A stretch of 64,000 nt of DNA from Arachis hypogaea (GCF_003086295.3 NC_092051.1:79430445-79494444), one strand, 5' to 3'; numbered from the stretch's first letter, positions 10,439-22,484 are shown. Numbers and translations are program-made. The notes: generated by a model from the letters alone, not told the origin.

Positions 10439-10926
10439 ACTTCTCCAAGATTTTTAAAATACAATAGTAAAAGGTCCTATTTATAGAGAACTAGTAGCCT
10501 AGGGTTTACAGAAATAAGTAATTAATGCAGAAATCTTCTTCCGGGCCCACTTGGTGTGTGCTTGGGCTGAGCATTGAAGCTTTCATGTGTAGAGACTTTT
10601 CTTGGAGTTAAACGCCAGCTTTTGTGCCAGTTCTGGCGTTTAACTCCTGCTTTTGTGCCAGTTCTGGCGTTTAGTTCCAACTTTTGTGCCAGGATTCTTA
10701 AGCTGACTTGGATCGCCGATTTGGGCCATCAAATCTTGGACAAAGTATGGACTATTATATATTTCTGGAAAGCCCAGGATGTCTACTTTCCAACGCAATT
10801 AAGAGCATGCCAATTGGGCTTCTGTAGCTCTAGAAAATCCACATCGAGTGCAGGGAGGTCAAAATCCAACAGCATCTACAGTCCTTTTTCAGCCTCTGAA
10901 TCAGATTTTTGCTCAGGTCCCTCAAT
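10439..10926 (-). repeat. Element 2 3' LTR fragment
   Basis: This matches 39004-39490 in the 5' LTR of the same element. It is cut on the left by insertion of Element 1. On the right it ends abruptly at CCTCAAT, where internal sequence (ATTAATTAGATGAG) follows directly. A TATA-like box is at 10477-10485 and minisatellite half-units are at 10604-10690. Confidence 0.85.
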
Positions 10927-11928
10927 ATTAATTAGATGAGTGGGGCTTTTAGCTTTTTGCTTCTGAACAGTTTTGGGATCTCACTTTATCCTTTTGAAGT
11001 TCAGAATGATTGGCTTCTATAGGAACTCAGAATCCAGATAGTGTTATTGATTCTCCTAGTTAAGTATGTTGATTCTTGAATACAGCTACTTTATGAGTCT
11101 TGGCTATGACCCAAAGCATTTTGTTTTCCAGTATTACCACCGGATACATAAATGCCACAGACACATAACTGGGTAAACCTTTTCAGATTGTGACTCAGCT
11201 TTGCTGGAATCCCCAATTAGAGGTGTCCAGAGCTCTTAAGCACACTCCTTTTGCTTTTGGACCACGACTTTAACCGCTCAGTCTCAAGTTTTCACTTGAC
11301 ACCTTCACGCCACAAGCACATGGTTAGGGACAGCTTGGTTTAGCCGCTTAGGCCAGGATTTTATTCCTGTGGGCCCTCCTATCCACTGATGCTCAAAGCC
11401 TTGGATTCTTTTTATTTTACCCTTGCCTTTTGGTTTAAAGGGTTACTAGCTTTTTCTGGTTGCTTTTCTTTCTTTTTCTCTCTTTTTTTTTTCTTTTTTT
11501 GCATTTTTTTCTGCAAGATTTTCACTGCCTTTTCTTGCTTCAAGAATCAATTTTATGATTTTTCAGATTATCAAATAACATTTCTCCTTTTTCATCATTC
11601 TTTCAAGAGCCAACAATTTTAAGATTCATGAATCAACAAATTCAAAAATATGCACTGTTTAAGCATTCATTCAGAAAAATAATATTATTGCCACCACATC
11701 AAAATAACTAAACTGTTTTAAAATTTGAAATTGATGCACTTCTTTTTCTTTTTCAATTAAAAACATTTTTCATTTAAGAAAGGTGATGGATTCATTTTCA
11801 TAGCTTCAAGGCATAGACAATAAGACACTAATGATCATGTAATAAAGACACAAACATAGATGAACATAAAGCATAATTTTCAAAAAACAGAGAAATAAAG
11901 AACAAGGAAATTAAAGAACGGGTCCACC
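10927..11928 (-). other. Element 2 3' non-coding region
   Basis: No real ORF is present. The stretch 10952-11405 is the block conserved with Elements 1 and 4. The remainder is AT-rich. The PPT hairpin expected at the LTR edge is missing because of the deletion at about 10926. Confidence 0.7.
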
Positions 11929-13074
11929 TTAGTGATGGCGGCTAGTTCTTCCTTTTGAAGATCTTATGGAGTGCTTGAGCTCCTCAATGTCTCTTCCTTG
12001 CCTTTGTTGCTCCTCTCTCATGACTCTTTGGTCTTCTCTATTTTCATGGAGGAGGATGGAATTCTCTTGGTGCTCCACCCTTAGTTGTCCCATGTTGGAA
12101 CTTAATTCTCCTAGGGAGGTGTTGATTTGCTCCCAATAGTTTTGTGGAGGAAAATGCATCCCTTGAGGCATCTCAGGGATTTCATGGTGAGGAATTTCCT
12201 CATGTCCATGAGTGGGATCTCTTGTTTGTTCCATCCTTTTCTTAGTGATGGGCTTATCCTCATCAATGAGGATGTCTTCCTCTATGTCAATTCCAGCTGA
12301 ATTGCAGAGGTGACAAATGAGATGAGGGAAGGCTAACCTTGCCAAAGTAGAGGACCTGTCCGCCACCTTGTAGAGTTCTTGGGATATAACTTCGTGAACT
12401 TCTACTTCCTCCCTAATCATGATGTTATGGATCATGATAGCCCATTCTATAGTAACTTCAGACTGGTTGCTAGTGGGAATGATTGAGCGTTGGATGAACT
12501 CCAACCATCCCCTAGCCACGGGCTTGAGGTCATGCCTTCTTAGTTGAACCAACTTTCCTCTTGAATTTCTTTTCCATTGAGTGCCCTCTTCACAGATGTC
12601 TATGAGGACTTGGTCCAACATTTGATCAAAGTTGACCCTTCTAGTGTAGGGGTGTGCATCTCCTTGCATCATGGGCAAGTTGAGTGCAAACCTTACATTC
12701 TCCAGACTAAAATCGAAGCATTTTCCCCGAACCATTGTAAGCCAATTCTTTGGGTCTGGGTTCACACTTTGATCATGGTTCTTGTTGATCCATGCATTGG
12801 CATAGAACTCTTGAACCATTAAGATTCCGACTTGTTAAATGGGGTTGGTGAGAACTTCCCAACCTCTTCTTCGAATCTCATGTCGGATCTCTGGATATTC
12901 ACCCTTTTTGAGTTTGAAAGGGACCTCGGGGATCACCTTCTTCTTGGCCACAACTTCATAGAAGTGGTCTTGGTGCACTCTTGAAATGAATCTCTCCATC
13001 TCCCATGACTCGGAGGTGGAAGCTTTTGCCTTCCCTTTCCTCTTTCTAGAGGTTTCTCCGGCCTTAGGTGCCAT
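11929..13074 (-). pseudogene. Element 2 ORF2, one internal stop
   Basis: The minus-strand frame runs from ATG 13074 (M-A-P-K-A-G-E-T-S) to 11929, 382 codons including stops. Its only break is TAA at 12837-12835, where siblings have a Gln codon (CAA to TAA). The parts match Element 1: a Lys/Ser-rich N-terminus, the segment WEMERFISRVHQDHFYEV, the region with HLICHLCNSAGIDIE, and a C-terminal coiled coil of Glu/Gln repeats ending in Arg-His-His. Nothing suggests a secreted or membrane protein. One stop in an otherwise full-length frame, while gag of the same element is badly broken, suggests either chance or longer selection on ORF2. The biochemical role is unknown. Confidence 0.8.
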
Positions 13075-13110
13075 AAATAGTTATGGAAAAATAAAAAGCA
13101 ACCCTTTTAA

Positions 13111-13148
13111 CACACCAAACATAGAAAGTTTGCTCATCCTCGAGCAAA
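13111..13148 (-). other. GAGGAC-type hairpin upstream of ORF2, Element 2
   Basis: The minus-strand hairpin TTTGCTC-GAGGAT-GAGCAAA (13148-13129) is followed by CTTTCTATGTTTGGTGTG, just upstream of the ORF2 start. Confidence 0.75.
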
Positions 13149-13573
13149 AGAAGAAAGAAGAGAGTAGAAGAAGAAGAAATAGAGGAGATGGAGGGGGCTT
13201 AGTGTTTTGGCCAAGGGGGAGAAGTAGTGTGTATGTTGTGTGAAAATGAAGGAGTGAAGATGGGTTTATATAAGAGTGGAGAGGGGGGTATGGTTCGGCC
13301 ATTATGGGTGGGTTTAGTTGGGAAAGTGGTTTGAATTTGAATGGTGAGGTAGGTGGGGTTTTATGAAGGATAGATGTGAGTGGTGAAGAGAATGGTGGGA
13401 TTTGATAGGTGAGGGGTTTTTGGGGAAGAGGTATTGAGGTGATTGGTGAATGGGAGAAGAAGAGAGAGAGAGGTAAGATAGGTGGGGATCCTGTGGGATC
13501 CACAAATCCTGAGGTGTCAAGGATATCTCATCCCTGCACTAAGTGGCGTGCAAAAATGCCCCTTTCTGCCAAT
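13149..13573 (-). other. Pyrimidine-rich spacer, Element 2
   Basis: On the coding strand this is C/T-rich with CACCTACC and CTTCTTCTTCTAC words and a TATATAAAC-like site near 13265-13273, as in 28680-29060 of Element 4. ORFs crossing it are not conserved in frame. Confidence 0.5.
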
Positions 13574-13748
13574 CCTGGCATTAAACGCCAGGTTGCTGCC
13601 CATTTCTAGCGTTTAACGCTAGCTTCTTGCCCATTCCTGGCGTTAAAATCCAGTCTGGCACCATTCTGGGCGTTTAACGCCCAGAATGGTGCCAGACTGG
13701 GCGTTTAACGCCCATTCTGCTACCCTTACTGGCGTTTAAACGCCAGTA
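13574..13748. repeat. Palindromic GGCGTT minisatellite, gag-ORF2 spacer of Element 2
   Basis: About eight units occur, such as CTGGCGTTTAAACGCCAG and GGGCGTTTAACGCCC, separated by spacers like AATGGTGCCAGACT. Its core is TTTAA where Element 1 has TTCAG/TTGAA. Confidence 0.9.
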
Positions 13749-13888
13749 AGTGTCTCCTCCAGGGTGTTCTATTTTTCATTCTGTTTTTTAGTATGTTTTT
13801 GCTTTTTCAATTGTTTTTTTGACTTCACATGATCATCAACCTACAGAAAACATAAAATAACAATGGAAAATAACATAGATAAGTAAAA

Positions 13889-13904
13889 TTGGGTTGCCTC
13901 CTAA
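13889..13904 (-). other. AGGCAA-loop hairpin after gag, Element 2
   Basis: The minus-strand TTAGG-AGGCAA-CCCAA pairs five bases, one of them G-T. It is preceded by AAGAAGCGCTTG, as in the sibling elements. Confidence 0.7.
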
Positions 13905-13953
13905 CAAGCGCTTCTTTAATGTCAATAGCTTGACAGTGGGCTCTCATGGAGCC

Positions 13954-16301
13954 TCACAGATGTTTAGAGCAATGTTGGAACCTCCGAACACCAAACTTTA
14001 GAGTTTGAATGTGGGGGTTCAACCCCAAACTTAAAGTTTGGTTGTGGCCTCCCAACACCAAACTTAGAGTTTGACTGTGGGGGCTCTGTTTGTCTCTGTA
14101 TTGAGAGAGAAGCTCTTCATGCTTCCTCTCCATGGTTACAGAGGGATATCCTTGAGCTTTAAACATAAGGGAGTCTTCATTCACTTGAATGATCAATTCT
14201 CCTCTGTCAACATCAATTACAGCTTTTGCTGTGGCTAGGAAGGGTCTGCCAAGGATGATGGATTCATCCATACACTTCCCAGTCTCTAGGATTATGAAAT
14301 CAGCAGGGATGTAGTGGCCTTCAACCTTTACCAAGACATCCTCTACAAGTCCGTAAGCCTGTTTCTTTGAATTGTCTGCCATCTCCAGTGAGATTCTTGC
14401 AGCTTGTACCTCAATGATCCCTAGCTTCTCCATTACAGAGAGTGGCATGAGGTTTATGCTTGACCCTAGGTCACATAGAGCCTTCTCAAAGGTCATGGTT
14501 CCTATGGTACAAGGTATTGAGAACTTTCCAGGATCTTGTCTCTTCAGAGGTAATTTCTGCCTAGTCAAGTCATCCAGTTCTTCAATGAGCAATGGAGGTT
14601 TATTCTCCCAAGTTTCATTACCAAATAACTTGGCGTTTAGCTTCATGATTGCTCCAACGTACTTAGCAACTTGCTCTTCAGTAACATCTTCATCCTCTTC
14701 AGAGGAAGAATACTCATTAGAGCTCATGAATGGCAGGAGTAAATTCAATGGAATCTCTATGGTCTCTATGTGATCCTCAGATTCTCATGGTTTTTCATCA
14801 GGGAATTCCATGGAGGCCAGTGGACGTCCATTGAGGTCTTCCTCAGTGGAGATTACTGCCTCTTCCTCCTCTCCATGTTTGGCCATGTGAGACGTGTTTA
14901 TGGCCTTGCACCCTCTCTTTGGATTCTCTTCTATATTGCTTGGGAGAATACTAGGAGGGAGTTCAGTAACTTTCTTACTCAGGTGACCTACTTGTGCCTC
15001 CAAATTTCTAATGGAGGACCTTGTTTCAGTCATGAAACTTTGAGTGGTTTTAATTAGATCAGAGACTATAGGTGCTAAGTCAGAGTGACTTTGCTTAGAA
15101 TTCTCTGTCTGTTGCTAAGAAGATGATGGAAAAGGTTTGCTATTGCTAAACCTGTTTCTTCCACCATTATTGTTATTGAAGCCTTGTTGAGGCCTCTGTT
15201 GGTCCTTCCATAAGAGATTTGGATGATTTCTCCATGAAGGATTATAGGTGTTTCCCTAGGAATCTCCCATGCAATTCACCTCTTCCATTGCTGGGTTCTC
15301 AGGATCATAAGCTTCTTCTTCAGGGGAAGCTTCCTTAGTACTGCCTGGTGCATCTTGCATTCCAGACAGACCTTTAGAAATCATATTGACTTGCTAAGTC
15401 AATATTTTATTCTAAGCCAGTATGGCATTCAGAGTATCAATCTCAAGAACTCCTTACTTCTGATTTGTCCCATTATTCACAGGGTTCCTTTTAGAAGTGT
15501 ACATGAATTGGTTATTTGCAACCATCTCAATGAGTTCCTGAGCTTCTGTAGGCATCTTCTTCAGATGAAGAGATCCTCCAACAGAGCTGTCTAATAATAT
15601 CTTGGACAGTTCAGACAGACCATCATAGAAGATACCTATGATGCTCCATTCAGAAAGCATGTAAGAAGGACACCTTCTGATCAATTGCTTGTATCTTTTC
15701 CAAGCTTCATAGAAGGATTCTCCTTCCTTCTGTCTGAAGGTTTGGACTTCCATTCTAAGCTTCTCAATATTTGAGGTGGAAAGAACTTTGCCAAGAAGGC
15801 ATTGTCTAGCTTTTCCCAACAGTTCAGGCTTTCTTTGGGTTGTGAATCCAACCATGTCCTAGCTTTGTCTCTTACAGCAAAAGGAAAGAGCATAAGTCTG
15901 TAGACTTCAGGGTCAACCCCATTAGTCTTGACAGTGTCACAGATTTGCGAGAATTCAGCTAAGAACTGATGAGGATCTTCCAATGAAAGTCCATGAAACT
16001 TGCAATTCTGTTGCATTAGAGAAACTAATTGAGGCTTAAGCTCAAAGTTGTTTGCTCCAATGGCAGGGATTCAGATGCTTCTCCCATAGAAGTCAGGAGT
16101 AGGTGCAGTAAAGTCACCAAGCACCTTCCTTGCATTGTTGACATTGTTGTTTTCGGTTGCCATGGCTTCTTCTTGTTTGAAAAGCTCTGTTAGGTCCTCT
16201 ATAGAGAGTTGTACTTTAGCTTCTCTTAGCTTTCGCTTCAAGGTCCTTTCAGGTTCAGGATCAGCCTCAACAAGAATGCTTTTATCTTTATTCCTACTCA
16301 T
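13954..16301 (-). pseudogene. Element 2 gag-protease polyprotein, multiply broken
   Basis: It starts at ATG 16301 (M-S-R-N-K-D-K-S-I-L-V). The frame is stopped near 16071, shifted by one base near 15762 inside the gag domain, and stopped several more times (for example near 15454 and 14785). The last piece, 14748-13954, is open for 264 codons. It holds the aspartic protease ([24 protein letters not shown]) and the tail with LKFGV repeats. The gag capsid signature ([17 protein letters not shown]) is still readable at 15855-15454. No RT follows. Domain order and size equal Elements 1 and 4, so this is a dead copy of the same non-autonomous gag-protease. Confidence 0.82.
13988..14072 (-). repeat. 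PPT-like palindrome repeats in gag tail, Element 2
   Basis: Three diverged copies of a motif containing AACTCTAAGTTTGG, or its variants, lie in the end of the gag-protease frame. They are homologous to 4493-4580. Confidence 0.7.
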
Positions 16302-17680
16302 ATGAAAGAGAAGAGAACAAGAAAGTATCGAATCCTCTATGTTACAGTATAGAGATTCCTTGAAGTGTCAGAGGAAAAGAAGAATAGAAGGAGAAGGTAG
16401 AAAGAGAAGAATTCGAACTTATCAAGAGGGATAGAGTTCGAATTGTTGACAGTGGAGGAGTGTTAGTCCTTAAATAGAAGGATGTGAGAAGAGGGAAAGA
16501 ATTTTCGAAATTGAAGTAAAAGATTTTGAAATAATTAAAAGAAATTTTGAAAACTTGATTGATGATTTTTGAAAACTAAGATTGGGAAAGAAATTAAGTG
16601 ATTTTTGAAAAGATTTTGAAATTAGAAATCAAAAAGATATCATTGAAAATTAATTTTGAAAAAGATGTGATTGAAAAGTTATGATTGAGAAGATATGATT
16701 GAAAATCAAATTAAAAAGAGAAAGTTTTAAAAATTAAAGTTGATTACTTTACTAACAAGAAATTAAAAGATATGATTCTAAAATTTAAAATTTGATCCTT
16801 TCTTAATAAGCAAGTAACAACTTGAAAATTTTGAATTAAATTACTAATTGTAGCAAGGATTTTCGAAAATAGTAAAAAAATAAAAAAATGGAAAGAAATT
16901 GATTTTGAAGAGATATGATTGAAAAGATATGATTTGAAAAAGATTTGATTTTGAAAAATTATGAAGATTTGAAAAAAAATTGGATTAAAAACAAAATCTT
17001 CCCTCTAGTGTCATCTTGGCGTTAAACGCCCAGAATGGCATTCTGGCGTTTAACGCCCAAAATGCTACCTTTTTGGGCGTTAAACGCCCAGCCAGGTACC
17101 CTGGCTGGCATTTAAATGCCAGTTTTCCTTCTTCACTGGGCGTTTTGAACGCCCAGCTTTTTCTGTTTAATTCCTCTGCTGAATATTCTGAATCTTCAAT
17201 TCTCTGTATTATTAACTTGAAAAGACACAATTTTGAAAATATTTTTGAATTTTTAATGATGAGAAACAATAAAAATGCAACTAAGATCAAATAAACAATG
17301 CATGCAAGACACCATACTTAAGAATTGATACTAAGATACATAAAATATTTTTGATTTTTATGATTTATTAAATTTTTTTTTGTGATTTTTCAAAAATTAT
17401 ATGGAAAAGAGGATAAAGAGATTCAAAACTTTTAATAAGAATTCCAGGAATCATGCAATGTTAGTCTAAAGCTTTAGTCTAAAAAGATTAGACATGGCTA
17501 GCCGAGCTTCAGCAGGACATTACATTCAGCAGCTAAATTGATGAGAATCAATCAGCTTTTGTGATGATAAGAACATCACTTTGAAACTGTAGAATTCATT
17601 CTTAAAAATTCTGAAAAATAAAAAGAAAAGTACCTAATCTAAGCAACAAGATGAACCGTCAGTTGTCCAAACTCGAACAA
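16302..17680 (-). other. Element 2 5' leader
   Basis: The leader is AT-rich and non-coding. On the coding strand it has repeated ATATC and TTTTTCAAAATC words (16500-16990), the minisatellite at 17016-17157, and diverged TAGACATGGCTAGC repeats near 17460-17510. No conserved ORF is seen. Confidence 0.65.
17016..17157. repeat. Palindromic minisatellite in Element 2 leader
   Basis: About five units are present, including GGCGTTAAACGCC, GGCGTTTAACGCC and GGGCGTTTTGAACGCCC. It is homologous to 25091-25236 of Element 4, in the opposite orientation. Confidence 0.88.
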
Positions 17681-17698
17681 TCCCCGGCAACGGTACCA
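17681..17698 (-). promoter_or_regulatory. Primer-binding site of Element 2 (mutated)
   Basis: The minus-strand TGGTACCGTTGCCGGGGA lies six bases inside the LTR end at 17705. It differs from the tRNA-Asp consensus at two adjacent bases (GGCGCC to GGTACC), which may weaken priming. Confidence 0.8.
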
Positions 17699-17704
17699 AA
17701 AACT

Positions 17705-17779
17705 TGGTGCACGAAATTGTGATCATCAACAATGGCGCCAAAGACTTGGAGCTCTCAAACGTGAATCACACTTTGTCAC
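17705..17779 (-). repeat. Element 2 5' LTR, U5 end
   Basis: This is the last 75 bases of the LTR, ending GTGCACCA at 17705. It contains an extra PBS-like piece (TTTGGCGCCATTG on the minus strand, about 17730-17745). Element 3 interrupts it at 17780; the remainder is 38073-39650. Confidence 0.88.
17775..17779. repeat. Target-site duplication of Element 3, left copy
   Basis: GTCAC here matches GTCAC at 38068-38072. Removing Element 3 and one copy restores a continuous Family I LTR. Confidence 0.9.
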
Positions 17780-19256
17780 TGACGTTAGGATTTTTGCCAG
17801 TAAAGAATTTTACAACAATAATCGCGTTGTAGATATAGTTTCTAAACCAACAGAAATCCCTTCGTACAAACGTTTTGGTTGTCACAAGTAACAAACCCCT
17901 TAAAAATTGATAACCGAAGTATTTAAACCTCGGGTCGTCTTCTCAACGAACTGCAGGGAAGTATGTTCTTATTATTGGTTATGAAGATTGTAAATCGGGG
18001 TTTTGAAGATGAGGAACAAGTGATTTGAATTGCAATTAAAATAAGTAAAAGACTGTAAAATAAATAAATAACTGTAAAATAAACTTTTGGCAAGGTATGA
18101 GAAATTAGAAGTCCTATCCTAGTTATCCTTATCAATGATGAAGAAGATTGAATCTTAATTCCACTTAGTTAGTCTTTACTTAAAGCAAAGAAAGGTCAAG
18201 TGACTAATTAGTTTGATCTTCAAATCCTAGTTAATCCCTAAGGAAAGATTGGGATTATTGAAGTTCAATTCAATTAGCAAAGTTAACAATTATCAATCAT
18301 GTTGAGTTTGATAACTCCTGAGTTACTGATTTCTTAACCAAGACCAAAAGGGGAAAAGTAAATCTACTAGAATAAAAATGTCTTCAGATTGGAAGCAACA
18401 ATAACATAAATAAAAGAAAGCAATAATAAACTGAAATACCTCAAATAACATTAATTCAAAGAATAATCTGTAACATAGAAGAATTCATAAATTAAATTAA
18501 GAAAATAAATAAAAAGGAATGTTGAACCTGATAAAAAGATAGTCCTGAAAGCAAAAGAAATCCTAATCCTAAAAGAGAGAGGAGAGAACCTCTCCCTCAA
18601 AACTACATCTAAATCAGGAAAAGTAACTAATTGGAGACTTTCCTCCTGAATGGATGCATTCCCCCACTTCATAACCTCTTATCTATGCCTTCTGGACTTA
18701 GATTTGGGCCAAAAAGGGCTTCAGAAATCGCTGGGAGCGTTTTCTGTACTTTCTGGTGCGTAGCCTCTGTCACGCATCCGCGTGGGTCACGCGGTTGCAT
18801 CATTTGGAGTTTTCCTTGTCACGCGGTCGCTTCAATCATGCATCCGTATCATATGCATTTCGCTCAAGGCGCGCGATCGCGTCAATGACGCGGTCGCGTC
18901 ACTATCATTTTGCGCTGGCATGCGGTCACGTCGTCCATGCGATTGCGTCACTGACAGTTTCTTCAAAAACTCCGTTTTATGCTTTCCTTCCTATTTTGTA
19001 TGTTTCCTTTCCATCCTTTATGTTATTCCTGCCTTAGAAGCTCTGAAACTACTCAACACACGAATCACGACATCGAATGAAAACAAAGGATAATTAAAAT
19101 AATTACTTTTAAAGCATAGGAAACATGTTTTTTCACATACATCACATAATAAGGACGGGAAAGTAAAACCATGCAATTTATATGAATAAGTGAGTGAAGG
19201 ATTGAATAAATCACTTAAATTAGGCACAAAATATATCATAAAATATGGGTTTATCA
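17780..19256 (-). repeat. Element 3 3' LTR
   Basis: The minus strand begins TGATAAACCCATATTTTA at 19256 and ends AATCCTAACGTCA at 17780. It is nearly identical to 36594-38067. A GC-rich palindrome array is at 18770-18951. Confidence 0.93.
18770..18951. repeat. GC-rich palindrome array in Element 3 3' LTR
   Basis: Diverged units such as CACGCGGTCGC, GCGCGATCGCGTC and ATGACGCGGTCGCGTC stand in an AT-rich LTR. The matching array in the other LTR is at 37582-37763 and keeps more intact CG pairs. Confidence 0.85.
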
Positions 19257-19294
19257 ACCTCCCCACACTTAAACAATAGCATGTCCTCATGCTA
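19257..19294 (-). other. GAGGAC-loop hairpin plus polypurine tract, Element 3
   Basis: On the minus strand TAGCAT-GAGGAC-ATGCTA (19294-19277) is followed by TTGTTT and then AAGTGTGGGGAGGT directly against the LTR start at 19256. The purine run is a textbook PPT position. Confidence 0.85.
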
Positions 19295-20990
19295 AATCAA
19301 AGATAAAGAGTAAGGTAAGGTTGAAGTGGTGGAATCTCATGCAATGCAATCTATTCTAAATGCAACTACCTAAATAAATCATGCAATTCTAATTTTTATT
19401 CACTTGTATATAAAACTTACATGTAGTTGAATTAATTTACATTCTCAAGGAATCTTATATATATGTAGCCAAACCTTAGATAGTGATAAAGTACCTTTAC
19501 AATTGAGATGGGAGAGAAAAATATTTTACAATTTTGCAAGACAATTAATAATTTAAGCAGAGATATATGTTGATGAGCTATTGAACCCTCACTGGATTTT
19601 GTGTTTACTCTCTAGTCACTCAGCGTTTATTGGTTAATCACTCTATTCTTATTTTTATCCTTACTTTCTATAACTTTGTTCTTCATCTAACCAATCAACA
19701 ATTATAGAATATAGGCATACAAAAATCATGAGGTCTTTAATTAAGGTTGTAATGGGGCCAAGGTAAAGGTAAGGGTATATGTATAAGGCTAAGTAAGCTA
19801 ATTAAGTGAATCCTTGATTAGTCTAAGATCTCACCTAACATACATAATTTGTAAAGCAAAGCTTCTTTACCTATTTCCCATATTTTTCCCACTTTTTATG
19901 TTACATGCTCATGCATTAGTTTTAATTTTATCCTATGTGCATTTGCTTTATTTTGCATTTGGGGAATTCTTTTGTATCCCCTTTATTCAAATACTGAAAC
20001 TTTTTCTTTTTAATGCACATGGTCATTCAATTATTTTGATTTCACATGAGCATGCTTCCCAAAACTTTTATTTTGAATTATTTTATTCTTTTTAACTTTC
20101 TACCCTTTGTTTTTATCATCCATGTTCCCATAAGGTTCCCACACTTACACAATACACAATTTCTATCTTAAACTAACCAAGGATTCAACTTGGGATTTTT
20201 ATTTTGTTTTTCTACTTAAGGATAGTAATATGGTTATAAAACAAGAGGGGTTTTAAAGGCTCAAGGGGGCTAACAAGGGTGATGTAAAAGGTAGGCTAAT
20301 TTGGGAATAGTGAGCTAGAATCAAACACTGGCCTCAATCACTTTCTTGTTATGTATCTATATTCTACGATCGGACATATAGATTAAAACAAAGTAAAGAA
20401 CACCAGAATAAATAAGAAGGGCGGAACACACAGGAAAAAAATTATGGTTTAAATGTAACCATACAATTAAGCTCAAAACACACAGGCTGTGCGTTCTCTA
20501 ACTCAAAAATCATATATCAGTTATATATGTCAAGCAAGTAAAAATTAAGAGTTCCCATTATTCTCAATGTAAATCTTAAGGTAGCTTTAAAGTTCTAGTG
20601 TTTCTCCTTGATGAAATGTTGTTAACTAACTAACATGTAATGCTATATATACAAGGTGTGGGTTGTTTTTATTCTGTTAAAGTCTCTAGTTTACTTCCTT
20701 TTTATATTTTTAATTTAAACTAAGTTATCTTATGCTAAAAAGGGTAAACTATACTAATTAAGCCACATTCTCTATAACTAATAAGTTAGAATTGCAACTA
20801 AACTAAATGGCTAAAACATGAACTAAAGTGCAACATGCAGAAATATAGTAAAAATACATGAAAATAGCAATGTATAAGTACTGAGAAAATAAAAAGAAAA
20901 TAAAAAGAAAATAAAAAGAAAAATACAGAAAAGTAATAAAGTAAAAAGAGTCTGTAGTGGTTCACCAAAAAATATACGCCAGAGATGGCG
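19295..20990 (-). other. Element 3 3' non-coding region
   Basis: No supported ORF is present. It shares short conserved blocks with 46590-47871 and 52805-54220, including an ACACACA..CTGTG word near 20465-20490 and a third PPT-like GTAAGTGTGGGAACC (minus, 20148-20134). A pure A/G run with repeated AAAATAAAAAG lies at 20884-20930. Confidence 0.65.
20884..20930. repeat. AAAATAAAAAG microsatellite
   Basis: About four tandem copies of an 11-base A-rich unit. Simple sequence of no evident function. Confidence 0.75.
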
Positions 20991-21029
20991 ACCTCCCCAC
21001 ACTTAATATGAAGCATCGTCCCTGATGCT
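20991..21029 (-). other. GAGGAC-type hairpin at the end of ORF2, Element 3
   Basis: On the minus strand AGCATC-AGGGAC-GATGCT (21029-21012) is followed by TCATATTAAGTGTGGGGAGGT (split here: TCATAT then TTAAGTGTGGGGAGGT region). It lies three bases after the ORF2 stop and copies the layout of the true PPT at 19257-19294. Confidence 0.78.
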
Positions 21030-21032
21030 CAC

Positions 21033-22484
21033 TCAAGCAGGGTGTGAAGGGGTGTCATCACTGGAAGGATGGGTAGCTGGGGTCTCTGTGGTGGTGGTCT
21101 GAGGATCTACCTGCAGCAGAGGAGGTGCTGACTGAATAGGGATCTCTGGGTCTGCAGGCTGAATCTGAGGTGGGGCCTCCTGCTGTGATGCAACCTGCTC
21201 CGTGCCTGCCTGCGCAGCCTCACTCTGTGGATGGGTCTCCGCCTCGTGATCATCCGCCTCTTCCTCAGATGGCTCTGATGGGGTGTCAGGCTGGGAGGAG
21301 ATGTCGCTGCCAGAACGGATCATCAGCTTCAGGTGCTCATAGCGTCGCCTGCTGCGATGGTCAGATCTCTCGTATCACCGCCGGTTGCGGCGCTCCATCT
21401 GGTCTAGCTGCTGAAACAGGCGGTGCACTAAGTGATAAACTGGCTCTGAGGCAGGTGGGGGTGCAGTGGTGGTGGCAGAGGTAGCTGTAGAGGAAGAGGG
21501 GCCGGCAGATGGTGTGGCTGTCTCATCAGTAGGAGTGAGGAATGGAGGTCTGTAGCCCAAAGCCAGAAAGTTCCTACTGTGAGGGATAATTTTCTTGCAT
21601 TTTGCAGCAGGTGGCTTCTCATCAGCATCCTCCCAAGGCACGTCAGCTCGATGGCCAAGCTGTGTAATCAGATATGGAAAGGCAAGAGTGCCTCAGACGT
21701 GGACCCTGGCCATGTAGTACCGAATGAAGCGTGGCAGGTACAGGTCCTTACCCTCCATCACACACCATAAGAGGGTGATCATAGCGGCAGGTAACTCCGT
21801 CTCATGAGTACTCGGCGTAATAAAGTTGCTTAGGATCTGATGCCATAGCCGAGCCTCATCATTCAAGTATGCCCGCTTGATTCCCTTAGGCATGGTGGTG
21901 TTCTGACCCATGACCCATGGAACAGTCGGGTCAAGGGCGATCCTTGCCTTGACAGCATCCCAGTCAAATTTCATGAAGCGCATGTCCTCCTCAGCCTGTT
22001 GATAACCATCTGGCTGATCGGATTTAGGCAGGAGCTTCAGAACATCCTCTATGGCCTCTTCAATGACCAGTATCTGCTTCCCTCTTAGGTTTACTGCATC
22101 TAGGGAAGTTTTGAAGTAATTGCAGTAAAATTCCCTTACCCAAGATGCATTGACCTGAGTCAGGTTTCTCTCCAGAAAGAACCAGCCTCTTTGTTTGATC
22201 TGATCAGAGGTGTATTACTGGAGTTCATCTGGGATCTTCAGAGTCCTCCCCAGGTACAGGTTCCTGGAGGTTGCAAACACCGGATACTTCAGCTCACAGT
22301 ATCGGTTTGCAAACTTAATGGGATCAGTAGCAGGGAGTAGCTGGTCAGCCTTCTCCTGTGGGGTAAAGTGTTTCTCCCATCAGGAGTCATCATGCAAGAT
22401 GTCCAGGATGGACATGGAGGATTCTCCTCTTTTTCGTTTGCCAGTTGTTGCCTTTCCCTTTCCTTTTCTTTGGGTGTCAGACAT
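21033..22484 (-). pseudogene. Element 3 ORF2 (env-position protein), several in-frame stops
   Basis: One minus-strand frame of 484 codons runs from ATG 22484 (M-S-D-T-Q-R-K-G-K-G-K) to TGA at 21035-21033. It is interrupted by stops near 22380, 22215, 21691 and 21375 and has no frameshift. The N-terminus is Lys/Gly-rich. The middle has FANRYCELKYPVFATSRNLY, WVREFYCNYFKTSLDAV and MITLLWCVMEGKDLYLPRF, the pattern of the plant retrotransposon 'putative transposon protein' family (family assignment from memory). The C-terminal third is low complexity, Pro/Ser/Thr/Glu-rich. Several of the stops look like CGA-to-TGA changes. Relatives are 51524-52804 (Element 5) and the stub 46446-46577 (Element 6). 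No transmembrane segment is seen. Confidence 0.78.

Noticed and set aside
13081..13503. Minus-strand Pro/Ser-rich ORF of 140 codons (and 28704-29162)
   Set aside because: It arises from the C/T-rich spacer, and its end overlaps the ORF2 start in another frame. No conserved residues beyond composition.
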